Below are positions 41,651 through 49,472 of a stretch of 64,000 nt of DNA, piece by piece. Numbering within the stretch: position 1 is the first letter of the stretch; the number at the start of each line of letters is the position of its first letter. A program made the position numbers and the translations under genes. The notes beneath the pieces are model-generated. The model searched no databases and was not told the origin of the DNA. It was given only the letters and a program-made list of their open reading frames with translations. Source of the stretch: Pseudomonas sp. QS1027 (GTDB taxonomy: Bacteria > Pseudomonadota > Gammaproteobacteria > Pseudomonadales > Pseudomonadaceae); assembly GCF_002814235.1 (NCBI RefSeq), contig NZ_PHSU01000017.1, positions 117,486 through 181,485 of the forward strand, in the 5' to 3' direction.

Positions 41651-42283
41651 ATGTCTGGTTCTACTCAGCAACTTGTCGGCCTGTTCCCACTCAGTTATCG
41701 AATTGGCACCTCGGCCCCCGGGGCACAAAGCCTGACGCTCAATCTGCTGGTCTTTACGCCCGAGCAGAGTGTCAGTGGTACTGCCATCGTCACCCAGGCG
41801 ATCAACCCGCCGCTCGATCTACAGTCGGATGTCTGGGGTGAATACACCTACATGACGGTCATGTCACCGGCCGTCAGCAAAATCCTGATTACCGCTCAAG
41901 GCAACCACGGCGGCCCCACTGCGAACACTGCCGTGAACTTCAAGTTGCACCTGGTGGTGGGCAGTGACTGGAAAGAAGGCGTGGCCAGCTACCACTACCA
42001 GGATGGCCAGCACCGGGTCAGCGTCAACAACGTCCCCGCCCACCTCAATGAACCGGTGCAATCCCGCTTCTTCCCACCCATGGGCCCTGGCCCGGTCATT
42101 CTGCCCTACCCACCGATTATGCCCCTGTACGCCGCGCCGATTCAGAGCGCCATTGCCAGCGGCGACCTGGCCCAGATGAAACACCTGGCCGGCCTCGCCA
42201 AACAGCAACTGGAGCAGCAACCCCAGTTGCAGAGCGCACTGGAAGCCGCGAAGGGCGAAATCAGCAGGCTGGAGCGGCGCTGA
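41651..42283 (+). CDS. DUF1842-DUF1843 protein with GDL motif
   Basis: A 210-residue protein. Residues 1-130 are a beta-rich DUF1842 unit (LSYRIGTSAPGAQSLTLNLL, VSGTAIVTQAINPPLDLQSD, and KLHLVVGSDWKEGVASYHYQ). A proline-rich linker (FFPPMGPGPVILPYPPIMP) leads to the C-terminal GDL unit (YAAPIQSAIASGDLAQMKHL, ending EAAKGEISRLERR). ATG at 41651 follows GGAGG. It lies 33 bases after the small peptide gene. The beta domain may be the carrier or leader for a modified C-terminal unit. There are no cysteines, so any modification is likely on other residues. Confidence 0.78.
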   Translation: MSGSTQQLVGLFPLSYRIGTSAPGAQSLTLNLLVFTPEQSVSGTAIVTQAINPPLDLQSDVWGEYTYMTVMSPAVSKILITAQGNHGGPTANTAVNFKLHLVVGSDWKEGVASYHYQDGQHRVSVNNVPAHLNEPVQSRFFPPMGPGPVILPYPPIMPLYAAPIQSAIASGDLAQMKHLAGLAKQQLEQQPQLQSALEAAKGEISRLERR

Positions 42284-42335
42284 CTGGCGGCGCGATCAGA
42301 CTGAACTGTCCGCATACAATCAAGGGAGTTGCACC

Positions 42336-42917
42336 ATGTCGATTGGACTTTTTCATACCCGCCTCATCACCCATACCCCACTGCTGGGTGCGCCGGTACT
42401 TACCCTCGATCTGCTGGTCGATACCGCTCGCAAGACCGTCACCGGAATTGCCAGTGTGTTCGCCAGTACCTACCCAACGGTTAATTTCCGCGCCAAGGTC
42501 TGGGGCAATTACTCCGAGGCCAAACTGACAGCCTCGGTGGAGAACCACATTGTCCTCACCTTGGAGGGTGGCCCAAGCAGACCGCCCAGCCAGATCGCCG
42601 AGACGTTTCATCTCAAGGGGATCCTCGGCGCGGATTGGGCCAGCGAGTTTGTCGACTATAACTACGTCGAGCATGGCCAAGAGCATTACGTCAGGCACGC
42701 CGCTGTCAGCCAGGCCGCCGTCGAGCAGCACGAGCCTGTGAGGCATCCCGTACTGCCGCTCTACGCCGTGGCGGTGCAGCAGGCACAAGCCAGTGGCGAT
42801 CTGGCGCAGCTGAAATCCGTTGTCCACCTGGGAGAGCAGCAACTGGCGCATCACGGTGTGCTGCAAAGCGCCCTCGAGCAATTGAACGCTGAAATCGCGC
42901 GCCTGGAAGCACGCTAG
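42336..42917 (+). CDS. second DUF1842-DUF1843 protein with GDL motif
   Basis: A 193-residue paralogue of the preceding gene with the same layout: beta-rich part (TPLLGAPVLTLDLLVDTARK, VTGIASVFASTYP, LGADWASEFVDYNYVEHGQ), short linker (EPVRHPVLPLYAV) and C-terminal unit (VQQAQASGDLAQLKSVVHLG, ending LEQLNAEIARLEAR). GGGAG precedes the ATG. The two copies differ widely in sequence but keep the GDL triplet and the Ile-x-Arg-Leu-Glu end, which points to selection on those positions. The radical SAM gene follows after 144 bases. Confidence 0.78.
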   Translation: MSIGLFHTRLITHTPLLGAPVLTLDLLVDTARKTVTGIASVFASTYPTVNFRAKVWGNYSEAKLTASVENHIVLTLEGGPSRPPSQIAETFHLKGILGADWASEFVDYNYVEHGQEHYVRHAAVSQAAVEQHEPVRHPVLPLYAVAVQQAQASGDLAQLKSVVHLGEQQLAHHGVLQSALEQLNAEIARLEAR

Positions 42918-43061
42918 TCCGTTTTGCCCGGGCGAGGCCGATTCTGGTCTCTCCCGGGTCTTTCCAACCAGAGGCAAATCCAACCGCGCCATCGACGCTA
43001 GGGAAGGCGCGAACACTTCGATGGACTCGTATCGCGCCGTGCCCGCGCGCAAGGATTTCCC

Positions 43062-44525
43062 ATGTCAGACAGCCGCCCTGCCCGCTACCTCAGCGAGGCC
43101 GACCTCAAACGCTACGTACCGGTTCATGTGGTCTGGGAAATCACCCTGGCCTGCGACCTCAAATGCCTGCACTGCGGCTCACGCGCGGGCCATCGACGTC
43201 CCGATGAACTGAACACCCGCGAATGCCTGGAGGTGATCGACTCACTGGCGGCTCTCGGTACCCGAGAGATCACCCTGATCGGTGGCGAAGCCTATTTGCG
43301 CAAGGACTGGACGCAGTTGATCCGGGCGATCCACGATCACGGCATGTACTGCGCCATACAAACAGGCGGACGTAACCTGACGCCTGCCAAGATGCAGGCC
43401 GCGGTCGAAGCCGGCCTCAATGGCGTCGGCGTTTCGCTCGATGGTCTTGCCCCGCTGCATGACGCGGTACGCAACGTCCCGGGCTCCTTCGACAAGGCCG
43501 TGGACACCTTGCGCCGCGCCAAACAATCCGGGCTCGCCGTGAGCGTCAACACGCAGATCGGCGCGGCCACCTTGCCGGATTTGCCGGCGCTCATGGACAC
43601 CATTATCGAGCTGGGCGCCACTCACTGGCAGATCCAGCTCACAGTCGCCATGGGCAATGCCGTCGATCACCCGGAGCTACTGCTACAACCCAGCCAGTTG
43701 CTTGAGGTGATGCCGTTGCTGGCGCGGCTTTACCGGGAGGGGGTCGATCGCGGCCTGCTGATGAACGTGGGCAACAACATTGGCTACTACGGTCCTTACG
43801 AACATCTCTGGCGCGGCTTTGGTGACGAGCGCGTGCATTGGAGTGGCTGCGCCGCCGGCCAAACGGTTCTGGCACTTGAGGCCGATGGCACGGTGAAAGG
43901 CTGCCCTTCCCTGGCCACCGTCGGCTTTTCCGGCGGGAACGTGCGCAACATGAATCTGCACGACATCTGGCATTACAGTGAAGGCATGCACTTCGGGCGC
44001 CTGCGCGGCGTCGAGGACCTGTGGGGTTATTGCCGCAGCTGTTACTACAACGATGTGTGCCGCGGTGGCTGCACCTGGACCTCACACTCCTTGCTGGGCA
44101 AGCCAGGCAACAACCCTTACTGCCATTACCGTGCGCTGGACCTGGAAAAACAAGGGCTGCGAGAACGAATCGTGAAAATCGAGGACGCCCCGCAGGCCTC
44201 CTTCGCGGTCGGGCGTTTCGACCTGATCACCGAGCGTATCGACACCGGTGAAAAAGTCAGCAGCGTCAGCGATAGCGGTCAGGTGATCAAACTGGCCTGG
44301 GCCAATCAAGGGCAGAAATCGCCGGATGAAGGACGTATTCCCGTGCAACTGGCCCTGTGCCGTGGCTGTTTGCAATACATCTATCCCCACGAGTCGACCT
44401 GCCCGCACTGCCAAGCGGATGTGGCTGCCGCAGAAGCGGAACACCAGGCCAACCGCACCAGACAACAGGCCATCATGAATACCCTGACGGGTCTCCTGGG
44501 GATTGCACCTAGCACCTTGATGTAG
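43062..44525 (+). CDS. radical SAM/SPASM maturase associated with GDL-motif proteins
   Basis: A 487-residue enzyme. The radical SAM cluster motif is C31-x3-C35-x2-C38 (ITLACDLKCLHCGSRAG), with a GGEAYLRKDW motif after it. From about residue 265 a SPASM-type region supplies more cysteines (SGCAAGQTVLALEADGTVKGC, then LWGYCRSCYYNDVCRGGCTW and NPYCHYRAL). A C-terminal zinc ribbon follows (CRGCLQYIYPHESTCPHC). This matches the radical SAM proteins that co-occur with DUF1842/DUF1843 genes. It should use S-adenosylmethionine to modify a peptide, with the preceding proteins as the probable substrates. The chemistry of the product is not known to me. Confidence 0.85.
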   Translation: MSDSRPARYLSEADLKRYVPVHVVWEITLACDLKCLHCGSRAGHRRPDELNTRECLEVIDSLAALGTREITLIGGEAYLRKDWTQLIRAIHDHGMYCAIQTGGRNLTPAKMQAAVEAGLNGVGVSLDGLAPLHDAVRNVPGSFDKAVDTLRRAKQSGLAVSVNTQIGAATLPDLPALMDTIIELGATHWQIQLTVAMGNAVDHPELLLQPSQLLEVMPLLARLYREGVDRGLLMNVGNNIGYYGPYEHLWRGFGDERVHWSGCAAGQTVLALEADGTVKGCPSLATVGFSGGNVRNMNLHDIWHYSEGMHFGRLRGVEDLWGYCRSCYYNDVCRGGCTWTSHSLLGKPGNNPYCHYRALDLEKQGLRERIVKIEDAPQASFAVGRFDLITERIDTGEKVSSVSDSGQVIKLAWANQGQKSPDEGRIPVQLALCRGCLQYIYPHESTCPHCQADVAAAEAEHQANRTRQQAIMNTLTGLLGIAPSTLM

Positions 44526-45164
44526 CTATGGCGCAACGAGGTGCTGGCTACGGGGAGGTTTGAGCAGCGTTGCCAAGATGGCGGATGGCTGCGCGCCGCT
44601 GATTACCGTGTCGCCGGACTGGATGGCCGGTGTCAGGCGCCCACACCATGCGCTGGTTTCGCGTTCGGCCTCCACAAGCGCCTTGACGCCGTCTTCGCTG
44701 CGCAGAAAGTTCATCGCCAGGTGCCGCTCTTCGGTGTCTTGCGGGAGCAATGCAACCAGCGACGCTGGATCGCTGATGTCTTTGCCCTCGCAAAAAAGCG
44801 CATGGTAAATGCCTTCAAACAGGGTTTGGGTGCATTGCCCCCTATCCCTCTGCCACCGCATGAGCCGAAGCGCGCGTTCCGTATCCGGCATCGTGGTGAT
44901 CCGGCTGAAGTCCAACGAAATACCGAACTGCGCGGCGGCAAGGGAAAGGGCTTCTTCATGGGCTTTGGCTTGGCTGCCGAAGCGATTCTCCCGGTAGGTG
45001 CGATAGTCCATGCCGACCTGGGCTGCCGGGTGCGACCGACACGCCTGGTAGTCGACAGGCAGGATGACCCCGGTGGTAGCCATGGCTTGGCGCAGGCGTT
45101 TTTCACCGACCCAACACCAGGGATTGAGGAAATCAAAGGCCAAGGCGATGAACGTGTTTTTCAT
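44526..45164 (-). CDS. DsbA-family/FrnE-like thiol oxidoreductase domain protein
   Basis: A 212-residue protein of the DsbA/2-hydroxychromene-2-carboxylate isomerase group: MKNTFIALAFDFLNPWCWVG, in which only one cysteine of the usual CxxC is kept (CWVG), then NRFGSQAKAHEEALSLAAAQ and RALRLMRWQRDRGQCTQTLF. There is no signal peptide, so it is cytosolic. It ends directly beside the convergent radical SAM gene (adjacent stop codons), which may be coincidence. Isomerase, glutathione-transferase kappa-like or disulfide-related activity are all possible. Confidence 0.8.
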   Translation of the reverse strand: MKNTFIALAFDFLNPWCWVGEKRLRQAMATTGVILPVDYQACRSHPAAQVGMDYRTYRENRFGSQAKAHEEALSLAAAQFGISLDFSRITTMPDTERALRLMRWQRDRGQCTQTLFEGIYHALFCEGKDISDPASLVALLPQDTEERHLAMNFLRSEDGVKALVEAERETSAWCGRLTPAIQSGDTVISGAQPSAILATLLKPPRSQHLVAP

Positions 45165-45268
45165 GTGGATCGACCGAAATGTCCAGTGACCCGACTTTAG
45201 GTGAAATGACCCGCTCCGAGTAGATATCCGAAGCGCAATGCAGTGTTGCGTGGGCGCTGTCATCCCCC

Positions 45269-46168
45269 TCAGTAGCTGAGGATTTCCTCGAGAAAGGCGA
45301 TAAAAACCTTCACCCGGCTGGATCCTCGATGGTTTGGCAAATACAACACGTTGATCATGCCATTGGCCTCGCCCGGGTTGGCCTCGTAGTTGGCGAGTAC
45401 GCGGGTCAGAAGTCCTTGTCGTACATCCTCGGCCACCAGCCAATCCGCCAGCAACGCAATGCCTCGGCCACTCAAGGCCGCCTCACGGAGGATATCGGCA
45501 TTGTTGCTTTCTAGCCGTCCCTGGACATTGATGCGAATGCAATCTTCCGGGCTGCGAAAAACCCAGCCCTGATGCAGGCCCTCGTAATCGAAGCGCAAGC
45601 ATTCGTGATTCAAAAGCGCCTGTGGCTGCAAGGGAATGCCGGCTCCGGCCAAATAGTCGGGGCTTGCAACGATCCAGCGTTCGAACCGGCCGATCGGTTT
45701 ACTGATAATGTCTTCGCTGGCCAATGAGGAGCCCAAGCGAACGGACAGGTCGATTCGCTCCTTCAACAGATCGGTCATTTGGTCGCTCAGCGACAGGCTC
45801 ACGTCGAGTTCTGGGTACTGGGCAAGCAGGCGCCCTATGTGCGGGGCTATGACCCGCCGGCCAAACTCGACCGGTACGCTGACCCTCAGGCGCCCGCGGG
45901 CCACGGCGTTGCGGTCGGCAACGGCCGTGTCTGCCTCGGCGAGGGCATCCAGGATAAAAAGAGCCTTTTCGAAGTACGCTTGTCCCGCGACGGTGGGGCT
46001 GGTATTACGCGTCGTACGATTGAGCAATGACGCGCCCAGCTCCGTTTCGAGGCTGGCGACCTGGCGAGTGACTGATGAGGTTGAAACGCCGAGTTTACGC
46101 GCCGCAGCAGAATAGCCACCGCAGCGCACGGTTTCGACGAACATACTCAACGCAAGCAGTTTGTCCAT
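45269..46168 (-). CDS. LysR-family transcriptional regulator
   Basis: A 299-residue CrgA/DmlR-type regulator starting MDKLLALSMFVETVRCGGYS, with the helix-turn-helix YSAAARKLGVSTSSVTRQVA and VEFGRRVIAPHIGRLL, RIDLSVRLGSSLASEDIISK in the effector domain. The longer frame to 46297 has no start support. It sits downstream of the MFS gene in the same orientation (115-base gap) and upstream of the DsbA-family gene, so the three may be linked. Confidence 0.88.
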   Translation of the reverse strand: MDKLLALSMFVETVRCGGYSAAARKLGVSTSSVTRQVASLETELGASLLNRTTRNTSPTVAGQAYFEKALFILDALAEADTAVADRNAVARGRLRVSVPVEFGRRVIAPHIGRLLAQYPELDVSLSLSDQMTDLLKERIDLSVRLGSSLASEDIISKPIGRFERWIVASPDYLAGAGIPLQPQALLNHECLRFDYEGLHQGWVFRSPEDCIRINVQGRLESNNADILREAALSGRGIALLADWLVAEDVRQGLLTRVLANYEANPGEANGMINVLYLPNHRGSSRVKVFIAFLEEILSY

Positions 46169-46283
46169 GGCCCAAACTCCGATGTTGTGAGCGACTGGAC
46201 CCAGTGGCTCAACCGATATACCTGGTTGGATGCATTCTGAACAAGCCTCGCGTGTTTGCCTTGAAGGGTTGTGCTGGCAAGCC

Positions 46284-47501
46284 TCACAACTTCGCACTAA
46301 TGCGCAGGCGGCTGAAAAACAGCACGGCCGCCACGGCGGGTATCAAAGCAGCCAGGCAGACGAACAGATTCCATCCCAAGCGTTCGTAAAGCGGGCTCGC
46401 CAGCACTGAGCCCAAGGCTCCGCCAAGGAAAATACTCGTCATGTAGACCGCATTCAAGCGAGCGCGACTCTGCGGATCAAGAGCATAGACCTCACGCTGT
46501 CCCAGCACCATGTTCAGTTGAACGGCAAAGTCCAACAGCACGGCGCTAACCACCAGCCACAGGTAACCCGAGGCCGGCAGTGCCGCAATCAATAGCGATG
46601 CCGGCGCCAGTAGCAGGGCGATGAGGCTACCCCGCTGCGTATGACCGGCATCCGCCAGGCGTCCTGCAATCGGAGCCGCTATCGCCCCGACCGCGCCCAC
46701 CAGGGTAAACAGGGCTACCTGTGTTTGGCTGAAATGGTGATGACGGATGAGTTCGACAGGCGCAATCGTCCAGAAAATGCTGAAGCTGGCAAAGAGCAAT
46801 CCTTGATACAAAGAGCGTTCGCGAAGCACGGCATAACGGCGCGCGAGGCTGAAGATCGAACCGATCAACGCCCCGTAGCTGGCACGGTGAGCGGGCATTC
46901 GTTGCGGCAGGGCAACCCCCATCAAGAGCGCGATCATCGCCATCAGGGCGGACGCACCAAAGAACACCCCGTGCCAGCCGAACGACTCGGTGAGCGTGCT
47001 GGCAATCGGGCGGGAAAGCAGAATCCCCAACAGCAAGCCACTCATGATGTTGCCCACCACTTGGCCGCGGGATTTTTCCGGCGCCATGTGCGCCGCCAGT
47101 GGCACCAGGATCTGCACGGCCACCGACGTGAGGCCGATCAGCAACGAACAGATCAGAAAGGTTGAAGGCGTCTGGCTCAGCGCGGCACCGGCCAGGCACA
47201 AGGAAGCCGCCAGCGAGAAGCCAACCACCAGCCGACGATTTTCCATCAGGTCGGCCAGGGGCACCAAAAAGAACAGACCCAATGCGTAGCCGAGCTGAGT
47301 CAAGGCAACAATGAGGCTGGCGTGCTCGCTTGACAGGCCAATCTGGGGCGCAATCAGTTCAACGATGGGCTGGGCGTAATACAGGTTGGCAACGACGGCG
47401 CCGCAACAGAACGCAAGCAAAACGACCATCGTGGTGGACAGGGTTGGCGACGTGACAGGCGTCGCCTTCAGATCAGACGTTGTGGAGCTGCCAAGGGACA
47501 T
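46284..47501 (-). CDS. MFS transporter (DHA1-type efflux)
   Basis: A 405-residue carrier with twelve hydrophobic helices. The N-terminal region reads VVANLYYAQPIVELIAPQIG, a common start for this DHA1 subgroup, and the conserved loop-2 motif appears in FFLVPLADLMENRRLVVGFS. ATG at 47501 follows GAGGTG; a GTG two codons upstream is in frame. The substrate is unknown. Neighbouring LysR and DsbA-family genes suggest a small regulated efflux unit. Confidence 0.9.
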   Translation of the reverse strand: MSLGSSTTSDLKATPVTSPTLSTTMVVLLAFCCGAVVANLYYAQPIVELIAPQIGLSSEHASLIVALTQLGYALGLFFLVPLADLMENRRLVVGFSLAASLCLAGAALSQTPSTFLICSLLIGLTSVAVQILVPLAAHMAPEKSRGQVVGNIMSGLLLGILLSRPIASTLTESFGWHGVFFGASALMAMIALLMGVALPQRMPAHRASYGALIGSIFSLARRYAVLRERSLYQGLLFASFSIFWTIAPVELIRHHHFSQTQVALFTLVGAVGAIAAPIAGRLADAGHTQRGSLIALLLAPASLLIAALPASGYLWLVVSAVLLDFAVQLNMVLGQREVYALDPQSRARLNAVYMTSIFLGGALGSVLASPLYERLGWNLFVCLAALIPAVAAVLFFSRLRISAKL

Positions 47502-47721
47502 GGCCACACCTCATTAGGGGTTGAATGGATGTCGCTAGCCTAGGTGCCTGTTTGCAACTTAGGAATCAGGCGGCGGAGCAACACTACGATGCGCGAGGCG
47601 CAATGCTCGGCGCAGCTGCAGTTGGCGCAACACACCGTTGCGCGGCGAGGTGATACCCCGCTTCGGCATGCCTGCCTACCCTTCCCGTTTCGAGCACAAC
47701 GCTGGCGAAGGATGAGCAAGC

Positions 47722-48993
47722 ATGAACAAGAAAGGTCTGTGGCTAGGTGGGCTTACCCTCGCCGTCTGTGGCGCCGCTTTAGCCGGTGCACTGATGTGGC
47801 GACCCTCCCTGCCCCCCGTCAAGCAACCTGCGCCGCGCAATGCCGAGCAGATCCGGCGCGGAGCGCTGGTGGTCGAGGCCGGCGATTGCGCGGTCTGCCA
47901 TACGCGCCCGGGTGGCGAGTATCTGTCCGGCGGACTCCCGCTGGTGACCCCCTTTGGCACGCTCTACAGCACCAACATCACACCCGACGATCGCACGGGT
48001 ATGGGTCAATGGTCCCTGGAGGCGTTCGAGCGGGCCATGCGTCACGGCGTATCCCGTGATGGGCATTTTCTGTATCCGGCGTTTCCCTATGCCCATTATC
48101 GCCGCATGAGCGAAGACGATCTGAAAGACGCTTATGCCTATTTGATGAGCGGACCGCCAGTGGACTCGCCCGCCAGGCCGAACCAGATGAACTTCCCCAT
48201 GAACATTCGGCCGCTGGTTTCGTTCTGGAACCTGCTGTTCCTTCATGGCGCACAAGCACAGCCGGAGTCGGGGCAAACGGCACAATGGAATCGAGGGCGG
48301 TATCTGGTCGAAGGGGCCGGGCACTGCGCGGGATGCCATTCACCGCTCAACCTTTTGGGCGCCGAAAAGTCCGGGCAATCGCTGGCCGGCGGTACGGTCG
48401 ATGGCTGGGAGGCGCCTTCCCTGCTGGGTTTGGCCCAAGCGCGCAAGCCCTGGAACACTCAACAACTGGTGGACTATCTGCGTGGCGAGGTGGTGGCCGA
48501 TCATGGGGCGGCGGCCGGCCCCATGAGACCGGTCAGCCTGGGCCTGGGAAAAATGCCCGTCAGTGATGTGCAGGCCATTGCCGAATACCTGCTGAGCCTG
48601 GGTGCGCACACTCCAGTTGAAACACCCTCGCCGACGCCTGACACCCAAGCCCTCGATCCGACGGCACGCAATGAAGGGGCCGCCCTCTTCCAGGCGGCCT
48701 GCGCCGGCTGTCATGGAGCAGGCGCCCCCATGCGTTCGATCGACGGGCGTCCTGATCTTGCCGACACCTCAGCCCTGCGCTCCGCCAGTTCGCGCAACTT
48801 CGTGAAGACGGTACGGGAGGGCATCGCCATGACCCCGGGCGCTTCAGGCCCCGGCATGCCGGCGTTTGCCGCCCTTCTCAACGACGCCCAACTCACGGTG
48901 CTGGCGACATACCTGCGCGCTCGCGCCGAGCCGGATCATCCCTGGGCCGACCTCCCAGAAACTATCGACGACTTACGCGAGGATGCGCAATGA
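47722..48993 (+). CDS. membrane-anchored triheme cytochrome c (electron acceptor subunit)
   Basis: A 423-residue protein with an N-terminal membrane anchor or signal (GLWLGGLTLAVCGAALAGAL) and three haem c motifs: CAVCH (56-60), CAGCH (202-206) and CAGCH (327-331). This is the layout of the cytochrome subunits of membrane-bound alcohol, gluconate or nicotinate-type dehydrogenases. The stop overlaps the 2Fe-2S subunit gene by four bases, so it takes electrons from that enzyme to the respiratory chain. Predicted location: periplasmic face of the inner membrane. Confidence 0.9.
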   Translation: MNKKGLWLGGLTLAVCGAALAGALMWRPSLPPVKQPAPRNAEQIRRGALVVEAGDCAVCHTRPGGEYLSGGLPLVTPFGTLYSTNITPDDRTGMGQWSLEAFERAMRHGVSRDGHFLYPAFPYAHYRRMSEDDLKDAYAYLMSGPPVDSPARPNQMNFPMNIRPLVSFWNLLFLHGAQAQPESGQTAQWNRGRYLVEGAGHCAGCHSPLNLLGAEKSGQSLAGGTVDGWEAPSLLGLAQARKPWNTQQLVDYLRGEVVADHGAAAGPMRPVSLGLGKMPVSDVQAIAEYLLSLGAHTPVETPSPTPDTQALDPTARNEGAALFQAACAGCHGAGAPMRSIDGRPDLADTSALRSASSRNFVKTVREGIAMTPGASGPGMPAFAALLNDAQLTVLATYLRARAEPDHPWADLPETIDDLREDAQ

Positions 48994-49472
48994 GCCGCAT
49001 GACCCTGAATGTCAATGGAGCGTCCCACGTGCTGGACATCGACGCCGACACGCCCCTGCTTTATGCCTTGCGCAACCAGCTTGAGCTCAATGGCGCAAAG
49101 TATGGCTGCGGGCTTGGCCAGTGTGGCGCCTGCACGGTGATCGTCGACGACAAGCCGATCTTCTCCTGTGTCACCCCTTGCTCAAGTGTGCAGGGCAAAA
49201 AAATCCGTACCGTGGAAAGCCTGGGTACAGCCGATCAGCCCGGCGCCTTGCAAAAGGCCTTTATCGAAAAACAAGCCGCACAATGCGGCTACTGCATCGC
49301 CGGAATGTTGATGCGCGCCCAGGCACTGCTGGAGCGCAATCCCAACCCTGACGAGCAGACAATCACCACTCACATGGCGCCGAACCTCTGCCGTTGCGGT
49401 ACACATTTGCGAATCATCGACGCCATCCGTGCCGTCGCCGCGTCGGGAGCACACCATGAAGAACAACGCTAA
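48990..49472 (+). CDS. 2Fe-2S subunit of a xanthine dehydrogenase-family hydroxylase
   Basis: A 160-residue protein with two iron-sulfur domains. The plant-type cluster cysteines are C40, C45, C48 and C60 (YGCGLGQCGACTV, FSC). The helical domain has QCGYCIAGM and LCRCGTH. It resembles the small subunit of isoquinoline 1-oxidoreductase, nicotinate and aldehyde dehydrogenases. It overlaps both neighbours. Electrons pass from the molybdenum subunit through this protein to the cytochrome. Confidence 0.92.
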   Translation: MSRMTLNVNGASHVLDIDADTPLLYALRNQLELNGAKYGCGLGQCGACTVIVDDKPIFSCVTPCSSVQGKKIRTVESLGTADQPGALQKAFIEKQAAQCGYCIAGMLMRAQALLERNPNPDEQTITTHMAPNLCRCGTHLRIIDAIRAVAASGAHHEEQR

